Made by a program: the position numbers and the translations under genes
Part shown: one piece after another, positions 45,309 to 57,191 of the stretch
Numbering within the stretch: the stretch's first letter is position 1
How the letters are laid out: each line of letters opens with the position of its first letter
The notes under the pieces: model-generated
The model's input: only the letters and a program-made list of their open reading frames with translations
Database searches by the model: none
What the model was told of the DNA's origin: nothing
Assembly: GCA_009733575.1 (NCBI GenBank)
Contig: ML769513.1
Span: forward strand, 62,001 to 126,000
DNA: 64,000 nt
Source of the DNA: Gymnopus androsaceus JB14
Lineage: Eukaryota; Basidiomycota; Agaricomycetes; Agaricales; Omphalotaceae
Direction: 5' to 3'

Positions 45309-47450
45309 ATGAAACTTAACATACCCGAGGTTCTCAAAGTTCTTCTGGTCGACGACTGGGAGGCTGTCACCAAAAATCATCAGCTCGTAACTTTGCCTCG
45401 ATCGCCCACTGTTCGTCAGATTCTCTCGCAATTTGAACAGCACGTTAAAACGACCACGACCAGTCTCGGGGATTTGTTAGACTCGAACCACTCCCTGCTG
45501 CAGAGACGTGATGTGCGGAATCACTTTGCTTCGCTGGCGCCTTTGATCGACTGTCATCAAGGTGTCAACACCGAAGCTACTGGCTCGAGTCTAGGGATTT
45601 GTAGGGATATTTTGAAAATTAGGCGCTGGACAACTCTTCCCGCAACCACGATGACCTTCGAGCGCATGCATCTTTCATCTGAAGACCTGCGCTGGAATTT
45701 TAGCCGGTCTCCCTTTGTCTCCGTTCTCCACACAAACTATGCACCATCTATAGAAGAGCTGATACATCTAGAAGCTCTTCTCACCGAACCCAAACTAGAA
45801 CTCGCCGAGTTGGAATCGGAAGTAGATCGTGTACAGAATCTGTTGGATAATCTCTCCCACAAAAAGGAAATTGTTCAGAAATATGTCGATGCACATCGCG
45901 CATTGATATCTCCCATGCGCCGTCTTCCTGCGGAAACTCTCTCGGAAATATTTGTTCAGTGCCTTCCGGAGGAACGATATGCGGTTAGGGACTTAACACA
46001 AGCGCCTCTGCTCTTGACTACGATTTCACGAGACTGGAGACAAACCGCTATCAATACTCCTGCGCTATGGCAGTCACTCCACATATACATTCCCTCAGAG
46101 ATGAGTTCCCGAGCTGTCAAGAGAAGAGCGTTAGGCTCTGCTCTTTGGTTGGAACGCTCCGGATCGCTTCCGATATCCATATCACTCTCTCTGGGGACAC
46201 TAGAGCACTGGCAGCATGCGACTCTTGAGTCTGCTACTGACAGACACGTAATTATGGAAACATTGCTAAAGTTTAGCAGCCGAGTCAAGGAGTTGGTTTT
46301 CACTGGGTCATTTGACGAAATGGGGCACCTTGACTCCCTCACATCGGTCAACTTTCCTATCCTGAACATGTTTTGTGCCCAAAGTACAATATTTTTCCTC
46401 CCCTCAGAACCTACAGAACTTCCCTTCACTTCTCTGGTTCGGCGGATGCCAGCGTTGAAGAAGCTGAAGATAAATGGTTTCATCCGAGATTTTAAGCATC
46501 ACAGCCAACTGGAGTTGGACTGGGAGAATCTAACAGAGCTCACATTACAACCTGCGATAGGTTATCAGGAGTCAGCTCTCTCCCCGCGGGAGATCCTGAA
46601 CATTTTGGCACGTACTCGTCACTTACAAACGCTCACAGTTTTGATTGATATATCCGACTGGGTTCTTGCCGATGGAAATGCTGTTGTCAATCTTCCCAAA
46701 ATGCAGGACATGCGACTCATACTTCGAGGGAACATCACCCCAGACGAAGCTGATCCATTAGCAGAACCAACATTTGTCCCAATCTTTTTCCGCTCCTTCC
46801 TTTGCCCATCTTTGAAGCGGTTTTCAGTCCAGAGCAGTCAAAGAGGTCTCGTCGGCATGTTGTCTGCATTACCATCACAGAACCTAGAGACTCTTTCATT
46901 GAACATATCCATCACGACAGATGAATTACTCAAATGTCTCTCGCTTGTTCCAAGCCTTCGATTTTTGGAAATTGGCGATAGAGGAATACTGGTTCCTGAT
47001 GGGGGTTCAATTGTTTTCATTGTGAACGACTTGGTTCTTATGCGTCTCGTTTCCGATGCACAGACTGGCACGCTGTGCCCTCACCTCCAACATATCCGAA
47101 TTATCCTTGTAACTCACATATACAAGAAGGTTACAGGCATCACATATCATGCTCTCCTCGCTTTTCTTGAAAGTCGTATTCAAACATTGCAATCATGTGA
47201 TGTTTTCTTTGCAGAACCGCAAACTGAACCAACAAAGGAAGACTTGCAAAGAATGAAAATGTTGGTAAATTCTGGAATAAAGATACGGGTTCGATATGGC
47301 AAAATTCCTCCAAGGCATAGTAATGACCAACCAGATATCAGGGTTCCCTGGCCTTCCAGGGAGTGGTCAAGCCTGTCATTGAGTTGGAATGCACCGTCGC
47401 CTGCTTATTTGGAAATGGAAGGCGATTATGGAACAGGAATTATAATTTAG
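45309..47450 (+). CDS. F-box protein with N-terminal MRG-domain fragment
   Basis: Single-exon protein of 713 residues. Residues 1-47 (MKLNIPEVLKVLLVDDWEAV and LVTLPRSPTVRQILSQFEQH) match the start of the MRG domain of Eaf3/MRG15 chromatin proteins, then similarity stops. An unassigned segment follows, then a coiled coil (about 165-200, LELAELESEVDRVQNLLDNL) and an F-box (about 203-250, MRRLPAETLSEIFVQCLPEE), then a long leucine-rich tail. The coiled coil, F-box and tail are the standard layout of the large Agaricomycete F-box families, predicted SCF ubiquitin-ligase adaptors. The MRG piece is too short to fold as a domain, so the N-terminus looks like a captured exon. ATG 45309 chosen as the first in frame. 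Confidence 0.85.
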   Translation: MKLNIPEVLKVLLVDDWEAVTKNHQLVTLPRSPTVRQILSQFEQHVKTTTTSLGDLLDSNHSLLQRRDVRNHFASLAPLIDCHQGVNTEATGSSLGICRDILKIRRWTTLPATTMTFERMHLSSEDLRWNFSRSPFVSVLHTNYAPSIEELIHLEALLTEPKLELAELESEVDRVQNLLDNLSHKKEIVQKYVDAHRALISPMRRLPAETLSEIFVQCLPEERYAVRDLTQAPLLLTTISRDWRQTAINTPALWQSLHIYIPSEMSSRAVKRRALGSALWLERSGSLPISISLSLGTLEHWQHATLESATDRHVIMETLLKFSSRVKELVFTGSFDEMGHLDSLTSVNFPILNMFCAQSTIFFLPSEPTELPFTSLVRRMPALKKLKINGFIRDFKHHSQLELDWENLTELTLQPAIGYQESALSPREILNILARTRHLQTLTVLIDISDWVLADGNAVVNLPKMQDMRLILRGNITPDEADPLAEPTFVPIFFRSFLCPSLKRFSVQSSQRGLVGMLSALPSQNLETLSLNISITTDELLKCLSLVPSLRFLEIGDRGILVPDGGSIVFIVNDLVLMRLVSDAQTGTLCPHLQHIRIILVTHIYKKVTGITYHALLAFLESRIQTLQSCDVFFAEPQTEPTKEDLQRMKMLVNSGIKIRVRYGKIPPRHSNDQPDIRVPWPSREWSSLSLSWNAPSPAYLEMEGDYGTGIII

Positions 47451-47920
47451 CGTTGCTCACGAAAGACTCGCAGAGAAAAGAGATTTTTAGATCGTAGCAC
47501 ATACAATGTAACTATTGCCTCTTAAAGTTGACTCTAGTAGCTTCTGCAAGCACTGTTTTTTTTTTCTAGCTTCAGAACTTGAACTAAGTGAAAGCAACTC
47601 CGAGTCTAAGTCCACCATAACAACCATACTTTCATCCTTCTTACCTTTCTTCCCTCTCGAGGACGTGCCACGGCCTAACGTCGAAGCGCAAATGGCGAGA
47701 TCGCGAAGTCGGAGAAGCGATAAAAGTGCAGCGAGTGAAATTCGAGGTTGATAAAGGTGTGCTAGTAGGAACCGCGGCTTGGGTACACCATCGCTAACTA
47801 TTGTTGAAGTAGATGGAAGATGTATGCGTAGTAAATTCTTCCAGGTCATTCGATGGAAAAATTATCGTAATTGAAGGTAAAAAATGTCCAAGTGGATGTA
47901 GAATTAGGGAATAGGACTAT
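47451..47920. other. Intergenic between convergent genes
   Basis: A 120-codon open frame on minus (47849-47487) overlaps a 78-codon one on plus; neither has a motif. No gene called. Confidence 0.5.
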
Positions 47921-48600
47921 TTACCACGGACCACCAGGACCAGGTGGATGATGGCTATGGTGGTGTCCAAAGGGATTGGGTACATGAGGAATTAAAGATG
48001 AGTGGTGATGGTCATGGTGCAAAAAATTACCCAAAAGTCCTCCTCCCTAGAGTACGCGTCAGTTTATCAGATTGAGGCGGTAAGAAAGTAAGAGATCGTG
48101 CTTACCTGTGGCGGGGGTCCACCGGGTCCACCGAATCCTCCAGGTCCAGGCGGCCCACCGAGACCTCCAAACCCAGGATGATGATGGCCTGGTCCACCTC
48201 CGGGTCCATGATCATGTCCTCCAGGGGGCCCTCCAGTTCCTCCAAACCCTGGACCGCCAGGGGGTCCTCCTGGACCTCCAAATCCAGGATGATGATACCC
48301 CGGTCCTCCGGGGCCACCGAATCCTCTCCCAGGTCCTCCCGGGCCCCCTCCAAATCCTGGGCCTCCTGGACCTCCGAATCCTCCCCCTGAACCTCCCAGC
48401 CCCCCTCCAAATCCTGGACCTCCTCTTGGACCCCCGAATCCTCCCCCTGAGCCTCCCGGACCCCTTCCAAATCCTGGACCTCCTCCTGGGCCCCCGAATC
48501 CTCCCCCAGGTCCTCCCGGACCCCCTCCAAATCCTGGTCCTCCTCCTGGCCCTCCGAACCCTCCGCCGGGACCTCCAGGACCTCCAGGTGGGCCTTGCAT
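47921..48600 (-). CDS. Gly/Pro/His-rich repeat protein
   Basis: Two exons (48600-48106, intron 48105-48047, 48046-47921), about 205 residues. Starts MQGPPGGPGGPGGGFGG and consists of repeats of GGPGGGPGFGG type, changing to GGPGYHHPGFGG and GGHDHGPGGG, then a second exon rich in His (LHHDHHHSSL and GHHHSHHPPGPGG) ending PGGPW-stop. No signal peptide or membrane segment. The composition suggests a flexible, possibly metal-binding or phase-separating protein, or a wall/adhesive role; this is inference. Repeat length should vary between strains. Confidence 0.75.
48110..48590. repeat. Tandem minisatellite-like coding repeat
   Basis: Units of about 33-45 bp built on cctccgaatcctcc and ctcctggacctcc, repeated more than ten times with point differences. 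They encode the Gly-Pro-Phe repeats of the overlapping gene. Confidence 0.8.
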
Positions 48601-48848
48601 TATTGTGATGAGGGGTGGTTTATCGAATGAAAATGAGATAACCTAGATAACGAAATAGATGAGTAAATGAATGAGAGGATCGAGACCAAGAAAGGAGACT
48701 AACAAGAGTGGACGGTATCCGATACTGAGTGTATGAGAGGGTAGGAAGACGATCGTCAATGATGGTCTGCTGTTAAATAGTTAGTGTAACTGCGCGACTG
48801 CGGGGAGCGGAGTTGGCTATGACGACCTTCGGGTCCCGAACGATCGTG

Positions 48849-49470
48849 TCATAAGAATGGAAGGAAAATAGAACAGGCGGCGTAGATATCTGGATGTGCG
48901 TCGCTCGTTACAGGTAAAAGTCGAGAATATCTAGAATATTGACACGTATGCTTTGAGAGTGGTACAGAGTAGAGGGTGCCTTCAGCCTCAATCTTCACCA
49001 AATTGTCCAGGATTTTATCCACTTTCTTTGATGCAAAAGCTGGAACAAAGTGCCCAGGGTACACAATCGAAGTCTTCGATACTATCTCTGGCTCGTGTAT
49101 CTCCAAAAAGACGCTGACCATCCCAGGATCTACATAGGGATCACTGCGATAGTCATGCTATTCCGATATGAAGTGGGTTGGGAGAGAATGAGCGCTGTAC
49201 CCAATGCTCTTTCGACGGAGCAGCAATGGCTTCGCTGATAGTATACATTATTTCCGCTTTGAATGGGACATTATTGAGGGTAGAAGAGGTATATTCTTTC
49301 CAAGGTTTAGACGCGTGTTGATAGGTGTTGAGGAGGGCGAGTTTCTTACAACGATGGAAGAGAGCGCCAAGTTCCTGACTTTGCGCCGCCGGCATTTTCA
49401 ACCCTTGCTCTTCGGACGTTCTTGTCTCTACAGCCTGTAACGCGTCCAAGACACGACTAACGCGATACAT
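48849..49470 (-). CDS. Hypothetical protein, two exons
   Basis: Exon 1 from ATG 49470 ends after SEAIAAPSKEHW; a 46-nt GT-AG intron (donor GTACAG, acceptor ATAG, about 49202-49157) joins HDYRSDPYVDPGMVSVFLEI in frame. The joined product is about 190 residues and continues with EPEIVSKTSIVYPGHFVPAF to a stop at 48849. The splice restores an open frame across two otherwise broken frames, which supports a real gene. The N-terminus (MYRVSRVLDALQAV) might be a mitochondrial presequence. No known domain recognised. Confidence 0.5.
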
Positions 49471-49587
49471 TCTTTATATTATCTTATCCAGGCAAGGTGG
49501 AAAAAGTCATCCGACTTTCCGCCTTTCCGAGATCCTGCCTCATGACTTATCCAGAACTTGAAGCTGTATAGCTGTGTCCAGACGCTG

Positions 49588-49595
49588 TATATAAA
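49588..49595 (+). promoter_or_regulatory. TATA box of the D-amino-acid oxidase gene
   Basis: TATATAAA 45 bp upstream of the ATG at 49641, at a usual distance for a fungal core promoter. Confidence 0.55.
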
Positions 49596-49640
49596 GCTCA
49601 GTTCAGATTCTTGAGTTCGCACTCAACTCACGCTTTCACA

Positions 49641-51232
49641 ATGGCAAATTCATCCACCACGCAGAAGAAAGAAATAATCGTGGTCGGCGCAGGTGCGTGT
49701 GGCTCAATCTGCCATCTTATCCTGATTCCTGAACGCTTCTCCTCTACTAGGTGTAATCGGTCTAACCACCGCAATCAAGATTCAAGAAGAAAAGGGCTCT
49801 GAGTATCATGTTACGATCATCGCCGAGACGTTCCCTACGGATCCTCGAACGATCAAGTATACGAGTTTCTGGGCGGTATGTCATATATTCATGAATGCTG
49901 AAGCTACTCTTACATCGATTGCTGAATATGTAGGGAGCTAATAATCTTGTCACTCGCACAGACGATCTCAATCTGCGAAGAATGGAACGAGAGACTTTCG
50001 ATGTGGTCTGGGCAATGTCGGAGCCAGGGAGTGGTATTGCGGAAGGATGTTTCCTGAGATGCACGGATTACACGTATTTTACAGAGGAAAATAGCATCCC
50101 CTGGACGAGGAGCATCCGATGCTCGTTCATGCCTGATGTGCGTCTTTAATGTCATCATACCGATGGTTACTGATTCTAAAACACGCCACAGTTCCGCGAG
50201 CTGAGCGCAGATGAGCTCATCCCGGGTGCAGTCCAGGGTTTCACCTTCACCACCGTTACCTTTGACATTCCTCGTTATCTTCCCTATCTTCTTGCGCGAT
50301 TCACGGCCAGTGGCGGTTCCATTATTCATGGGAACATAGGGCATATCCAGCAGGTTCTCGAAGCTGGTACTGGGTTATTCGATAGCTGTAAGCTGAGTTC
50401 TACAGGCTTCGCTTCAGATTCATGCTCACTCCTTGCTCCTTTCTTGTCGTGCAGCGAATTCATTGAGAGAATTCTCTTCCCCTGATGCAGTTATCCTCTG
50501 TGTTGGTCTTGGCGCGAGGTTCCTCGGTGGGATCGAAGATAAGGATGTATTCCCAATTAGAGGGACAAACCGTTTTGCTTCGAGCACCTTGGATCAAGGA
50601 TATGCCAATGATAATGGATGTGAAAGACGGTCTCCCTCCGTACATTATTCCTAGGAAAGGAGGCGATGTAAGTGATTTTTCTACAATGCGATTCATGCAT
50701 GCTGACCATATCGATAGGTTATCCTTGGAGGAACCTTTCACCCAAATGACTGGTTCGTTTCATTTCATGTCTCTTACAGTAATCATAGCTGAAATACATA
50801 CAGGTTCCCCAAACCCCGTCCAGAAATCACAGAACGTATCCTAACTGGTGCGCTCAAGCTTCATCCCGCACTTGCACCACCAGAAATTCGTGCCGTGCGC
50901 GAGCCAACGGTGGACGACTTGCGCCCTCTTATCGTAGATGTGGGAGTAGGTTTCAGACCATATAGGCATGGCGGAGTACGAGTTGGGGTTGAGTGGATGG
51001 AATCGACGTCAGGGTTTTTGAAGGAGAAGGGCAAGAAGGTACCTGTTGTGTTTAATTATGGGTGAGTATACGTCTATTTCCCTGAAATTGCTTGAATGAA
51101 TTACTGACTTGTTTTGCTTTGCTACTCAGGCATGGCGGAAATGGGTATCAATCTTCGTGGGGCTCTGCCACGATTGCGCTAGAGTACCTTGAAGCCGCGT
51201 TGAAGAATCCCGAAGGACTCAAAAGCAGCTGA
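49641..51232 (+). CDS. D-amino-acid oxidase
   Basis: FAD flavoenzyme that deaminates D-amino acids to 2-oxo acids, ammonia and H2O2, usually in peroxisomes. Seen: the dinucleotide loop EIIVVGAG joined to VIGLTTAIKI across the first intron, YTSFWAGANN, ILCVGLGARFLGG, FPIRGQTVLLRAPW, YIIPRKGGD joined to VILGGTF, VGFRPYRHGGVRVGVEW, and the C-terminal NYGHGGNGYQSSWGSA that closes the FAD site. About 360 residues, stop TGA 51230-51232. A G3 run at 50562-50564 holds one extra G: dropping it turns PIRGTNRF into PIRGQTVLL. The C-terminus (LKSS) is not a canonical peroxisomal tripeptide. Confidence 0.93.
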
Positions 51233-51415
51233 AATGTGGTCTGTTATAATGTGTAAACCGACAGGGAAATTGGTAGAGCAATAAATTGTAGAAATTTATG
51301 TCGAATATACTAGCACTTGTCACAGACCGGGAAAGGAATTCTCCAGGCGCCTATTTTCTTTCAACTCGACTTCCGCCACACTTTCTTTCAAAATCTACTC
51401 TGCCCACTATCTGCC

Positions 51416-52544
51416 ATGACAGCAGCGGGTGCTTCGCTCCTCGCATACATCGTTACATCTCTGACCGTCCTAATAACATACTTCATCTTCTTTCCTCCAA
51501 ATTCGCAATCAAAATATCAGTATTCAACGACGCCAGCGTACCTTCGCCCGACGCTATCCTTCCTCGTGCTGGGGCATACCCTTTTCATTCTTTATGAATT
51601 GCTGCTAGACCCACCGACTAATCTGTTCACGGGCTTGGATCTCCCCTTGACGTATCCTGTGGATTCCATACGCAGTTTACTGTTGATGCTGGCGGATGAT
51701 CCTTCTAGTGGGCTTCCGAGTGGAATTGAGCGAGTTTTGACGAGATTAGGGTCAGCGGCGATGAGAATCTTATATGTTAGGTATGTCATCCAGCATCCGA
51801 ATGATGCTTTCAACTGACTGACGTGAATATAGGTTCGGACACGACGCAATTGCTACGTGCGAATACTGTAGTTCCTGGGACGATTTCGCGCTCTTTGCTC
51901 TTCCTGGAGCACTTTGGGAATATCTACGGGAAACGCTGATAATGGGTGCTTTGACGCTAAAAGGAACACGCCATTCTCAGCACCGTACGCTCGGAGTTGG
52001 CGCTCTTTGCGCTGCAGCAATGTTTGAGGCGTATCTTATACTGACGGCTACAATAAGTATACCGAAAGAACTTGTATACTCAAGTGAAGCTTGGCAGAGG
52101 GTTGAAAGGCTATATGGAGGACAAGGAGTGATCATGGTATGCATGTCCTTTATTCTACTCGGGTGTAATTGACACAGTTAACAGTGGCATGATGCATTAC
52201 TGCTCGTCCGCCGAATCACATTTCTCACTCTCCCAATCATCGTCCACTTTATCCTCAAACCCTCTCCTTTGACTCTTTCCGCTTCCGCCAATCCAAATAC
52301 ACTACGGCAAGGCGAAATAGCGCAAGTGACCCCCGAATCCCTCGCTCTAAATACACTTCAAGGCTTGACGACAAAACTACAACTGCTCCGGTTAACCAGG
52401 GGAGCTATACCGCGTCACCCTACCCTCCGTACCCGTGCAGACAACTACTGGGTCAAGGAGCGGCAAGAAGGAGAGTGGGTAAGGGATGATGAGGATGTGC
52501 GTCGGGTGGCGAGAGGAGTGGGAATTGGGTTCGATGAGGGATAG
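51416..52544 (+). CDS. Multi-spanning membrane protein, conserved fungal, unknown function
   Basis: Three exons. Hydrophobic segments: LLAYIVTSLTVLITYFIFF, LSFLVLGHTLFILYELLL, a helix in HRTLGVGALCAAAMFEAYLI, and RRITFLTLPIIVHFIL. Between them lies FGHDAIATCEYCSSWDDFAL with a CxxC pair and acidic residues, looking like a conserved loop. The C-terminal third is soluble and charged. Introns near 51782-51832 and 52139-52184 split the gene in frame. ATG 51416 is the first in frame that gives an N-terminal membrane helix. No enzyme family recognised. Confidence 0.72.
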
Positions 52545-52882
52545 ACGCGATGGGACATGACGAGGGTGATAGTGCATCTGATGGTCCGTTGTTGAAGCAG
52601 GTAAAGACTGCAGTACAGAACCTGCTTTCTGGTGGTTATGTTCCTAGTCCATTTTGGCAACCTTCTCCGGTTCCTCGCACAGGGCACTGGGGAATTCGTA
52701 GGTAAAGTGGAATGTGAGCAATACTGTACTATACACTATATACCTGTACTCTATGTTCTTCGAAACTGCTCTCGGCTACGTATTTTGAGAGTCCTTGGAC
52801 GCGGTCAAAGCTGAACTTACGGAACCTTAAAAGGTAACCTAACACCACGTGGCGCTTTCAGCCTCTCTTGCTTCCTACAGTC

Positions 52883-53804
52883 ATGTCGAAGCAGATTCAA
52901 AGTGTCCCGGGCCTAGAAAACGATTTTGAACGGCTAAAAGAAGTTGTATCGGGAGGCTCTGCTGCTTCATGGATGGAATACAGCAAGGTCAAATTATACA
53001 CCAATGCGTTCATTTTTCATGACAAGAAGGTGAGTCGGCTTGCATACATTCGCGATTCGATCATGCAGTTCTCAACTTGACCGCCGATTGCTCACTTATT
53101 TCTACGTGTAGATATTACTTGGATACAAGAAGCGTGGATTTGGTATACACAAGTTGATTGAGCACCTATTTTACTTGTTTATCAGAAAACTGACGTGATG
53201 CACGTCGTAGATATAATGGTTTTGGTATGAACACTCACTTTTCAATATGTCAAAGGTGTACTATTAACTTGCTACGCTTATCTAGGAGGCAAAGTGGAGC
53301 CCGAAGAAACATCTCTTGAAGCAGCGGCTCGCGAGCTAGAGGTAATTATGGTCCTGTTTATTCTTCAGCGCTGAGATTTTCTGTCATCCAGGAGGAAGCA
53401 GGAATCAAATCCCCCCTAAAGCATATCGGTGTCCTGTTCTTTCTTAGCGATGGCGAGGAGAATGCCTTTCATATCGACATTTACCGAGGCGAGGGATTTG
53501 AAGGGACCGTAATTGAGTGAGTCCTAATGCTGATTACGCCGATAGAAATCTTATTCCTTTTTCCGCCAACAGAACAGATGAAATGCGCCCCCAATGGTTC
53601 TCTACAGCGATCGATGAACATTCTTCGGACGCAGCTCCTAAGATACCTTACGACCAACTATGGGAAACAGATCCTTACTGGTATCCTCTGCTTCTCTCGA
53701 ATACAAAGTTTCGTGGTAGAGCGGATTTTCGGATGGATTCGGAGAAGGGAAAGCTGCTGCCTTGCAAGTGGTGGTACGGTGTGTTGGACGATGAAGGGAA
53801 GTGA
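52883..53804 (+). CDS. Nudix hydrolase, MTH1-like (oxidised purine nucleotide diphosphatase)
   Basis: Likely sanitises 8-oxo-dGTP and related oxidised nucleotides to monophosphates. Seen: YTNAFIFHDKK, ILLGYKKRGFG, YNGFGGKVEPEET, and the full Nudix box GGKVEPEETSLEAAARELEE followed by EAGI (G-x5-E-x7-REUxEExGU). Later HIDIYRGE, TDEMRPQWF and the C-terminal WWYGVLDDEGK match MTH1/NUDT1. About 215 residues. An unusual GTTGAT donor near 53148 joins GFGIHK to YNGFGG. The N-terminal extension is longer than in human MTH1. Confidence 0.9.
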
Positions 53805-55060
53805 TATGTAGAGTACGATAATTATTGACAGATATCTTCACTCGGTGCAGTTTGAAATTTTCTGCTTGAAATTCAAGCACTGAATGTGCACTGTGAAAGA
53901 CTTTGACTGAAGCTTTCTACTCAATGGTAGCGTTCACGGAGTCAGAGCGCCTAAAACTCGTTCTTTGCTTCTTTACCACTGCCAACAGTAATTTCCTTTC
54001 AAGCGCGTCGCTCTTCAGACTTGTCCTATCCAACGATTCGAAAGTCGCGCTAAAACCCTTTTATCTGGTCATTTTCTTGCTCTCTACCATCTACCACAAT
54101 CATCGATAACCCACCACAGACTTATTGTCTTCAGAACGTACTATTAGCTCTTAGTGGACGAATTATTCAGCTGCCCATTTAACCAATTGAGACCGATATC
54201 GTCTCAAAACGAAGAATCGTCTTTCCAATTTGTCTTCAGACCAGGCTCCAGCCCCCCGTAAAACTTGTATTATCCCCAAAGCCAGTTCCATTACACGATA
54301 GGGCTCATGAGGGTCGCAATTTGGCTGCTCTGGTCGTTGAACTTCCTTGTCGGACAAGTGCGCTACCGCGGTGATAAGTGCTCGGGCTCTTCTTCATTCG
54401 TTATGCCTATAGGAATGCAAGCATCAATCTCTAGCATCAATTGCAAACACGACAATATGATATTCGCACCACTCCGAGTGTCAAGAACGACTCTCGGAGT
54501 ATCCCGACAACTTCAGCCTTGCACCAGCGCGCTGGCTGATGGCGAAACTGTTTAATTTCAAATGAATCTAGTGGATGACTCGGACCATCAAGTAATGGCT
54601 TGAGAATTGAGCTAGTGATCCAGTATGTCCTAGTACGCTTCAGGACGAGCTTTCTCTAACATATATAACACACAGCGATCTTATCACCCTCGAAACATTC
54701 AGTCTGGAAAGTCGGGACTCCGGTGGTCAGTACACGACGGGTTATAGTGGTTCCTATCGTCCACTCGGAGGAAAGCTGAGGTATCCGGTGAGTGTTCGAC
54801 TGATGTTTTGTAGTTTCTGTATTGAACGATCACAGTTGGACGCACATATTTAGCTGCTCTTATGACCTGTGTTCGTATACATAGTGCATTACTGGCGTCT
54901 AGCAGATAGAATCAGTTGGACTCGGATTGACAGCCTGCATGTTGAAGCTATATACGACAAGCGCCATCTTTCAATTTCTTGGTAGACGCTTGAGACGTAT
55001 CTTTCCTTATAGCCTTACCCACCTGTCGCTGCTGGCAATCGTCTCGATTTCTCCCCCATC
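53805..55060. other. Intergenic, about 1.25 kb
   Basis: Open pieces at 54265-54555 and 54690-54790 on plus could be exons of an unrecognised gene, but no domain and no consistent exon chain could be built. No RNA gene or repeat seen. Confidence 0.45.
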
Positions 55061-57027
55061 ATGGTAGGCAATGTCCGATCGCCAGGCTCTAAGCGGATGC
55101 GCTCCTCTGCCTCTCGCTCAACAGTCTCGAAACCCACATCGACTCCTGTATCGCCAGGTTCGAAGGGTGTCAGAAATCAGAATCGGAAAAGAATGTCCAG
55201 TGGTGCGAGTGTAAACTCTGCTCGTTCAGCCGCCAAAGATGGTGGTGCCCATGATAAGGACACAGGCAATCATGTCAGCGCTCACGGTGTCGGAAGCACC
55301 GTTCGTGGTATCCTCCTGGAAGTCGAACGGACTGCTAGAGCACAAGTGCAGGCCCAGGGATCTGATGGATACTCCAAAGCTCGTACTGCTCACGCACGGC
55401 AAAGCGGTGGTAATGATAATGAACCAGCCTTCACAATCATCCGCCCCGACGCTGCTGCTACCCAATGGATCAAAAATAATCCTGAAGTTCGGGAGGCAGT
55501 GAACAACCTGAATGCGCAAATATTCTCCGACATTCTGGTTGGGAACTCGCAGACGGTACTCAATGTGACGGGACCTCGACAAGACTCAGTAGCCCGCTTG
55601 GCGACGGATATCGCCATGTTCTCTGGCATTCCCGTTCAACTGACCTTGTACGATGGGGAGAGTACAATGGAAGGAATTGATGGAGTCGCGATGGACTCGA
55701 GCGATGATTTTACGAGCTTCGACAATGAAACACTGGTGTCGTTGGGTGACAAGGGCACCGATGCCGAAGCAAAGATGGACGCTCCAACCGAAGAAGACGA
55801 ACATAGATCTAACGAAACAATGGTGAAATGGCTTCATAGTTCAGGCAGTGTATTCAGCTCTGGCCTCCAGATCTTGGTATGTTACATTTATCGTTACAAG
55901 CTAGTACTAACGCTTACTTAGGCACCCAATTGGATACACCATAAACCAGGCAAACCTGTTCAAGCAGCTTTCTCTTTGAAGCTCTACGATTCTGCCAACT
56001 ACGCAATGGACAGAGGGCACATTATTATGAGAATAGATCAGAAGGGGGGCCATAGTTTTCTTGCGTAAGTGTACTGCTTTCCCCACTTCGCCGAAAGCTC
56101 ATCTATTTCGATTAGTCACTCCACCTCCCATCCTGAAGATCACGGCAGTATGCAGTATGCCTACGCGAGCACTCGAACAATCAGTGCACAAGTTGCGACC
56201 AGTGCGACTTTGGCCGGCTCTTATGGGTCCTCCGAAAGCACAACTGTAACCAAGCCAGTCAGGACCATGTGCCAGTCGATTGGCACAGATTTTACTGAAC
56301 ATGGCGCAGGCTTTTTAATTCTCCCTGTAGATGTTCATGGTGGTCGAAGTGAGAAAATATGTTTTGAGTTGAATATCACCCCTCGATCTGTGAAGGTGAA
56401 CTCGCTGAGTTGAACGTTTGTGTCTTCGTCTCATTCATTGATTTACTATTGCGTAGACCATACAACCAATCGAGTTCACAGCAACCAGTTATCTACGCCT
56501 TCGGCCTGTGTGGAAAAGAAATGCGAAATCCAAAGACGAACATGTTGAAGCAATTATTCTGGTCCATTCAGTGAGTGTTCGTTTACTTACATGTGTCATC
56601 GCTCATATGGTTTTCTCCAAAGATCCACACAGACGATATCTATACATTCGAGTCAACAAGAGACTCCTACCATGTTATTCTGGATAACGACTTATCCGGC
56701 TACGGTCCTCTCGTCCGCGAGTGCAGACTCCACTCTCTCTCTGTACCAAATACTCCTAGCAGCACGCGTACCCGTGTAGGGGCCGAGAGGCTTACCTCTC
56801 CCGCTGTCAGAACTGTACAAAAATTTTTAAAGATGACGAAAGAGTTCATGATGGGCAAGAACGAGATCGAGAAAAACAAGCGAAAGGTGATTAAATTGGC
56901 GCTACGGCAAAATATTTCTCTTATAGAGATGAGCGCGTCGGATGGTCAACTTACGACGTCGAATATCGAAAGAGAGGCGCTGGAGGTGCCTTATGCAGAG
57001 TTGATTAAAGATCGTTCAAAAATTTAG
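55061..57027 (+). CDS. Hypothetical protein, about 560 residues
   Basis: Multi-exon gene. The N-terminal 90 residues are basic and Ser-rich (RSPGSKRMRSSASRSTVSKP), possibly nuclear targeting; an acidic stretch follows (AEAKMDAPTEEDE), then APNWIHHKPGKPVQAAFSLK, a Ser/Thr-rich block, ICFELNITPRSVK, IEFTATSYLRLRPVW, and a basic C-terminus (GKNEIEKNKRKVIKLALRQN). Introns near 55876-55920, 56065-56114, 56398-56457 and 56572-56625 are GT-AG and join in frame. I do not recognise a family. Confidence 0.65.
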
Positions 57028-57191
57028 CTAGTAATTTGTGTATACTCCCGAACGACAAACGCGACCTACTAATATGCAGTACCTTTACTATACACCGAGA
57101 GGATTCAGACAGGGCAATTGAATAAACAGTGGGCATAACTATTTAGATGTTTATTGAGGCGAGGTACTTTTGAGCGAGTCCGGGCAATACT

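Noticed and set aside
47487..47849. 120-codon minus open frame between the F-box and Gly-rich genes
   Set aside because: No motif and it overlaps an equally unsupported plus frame.
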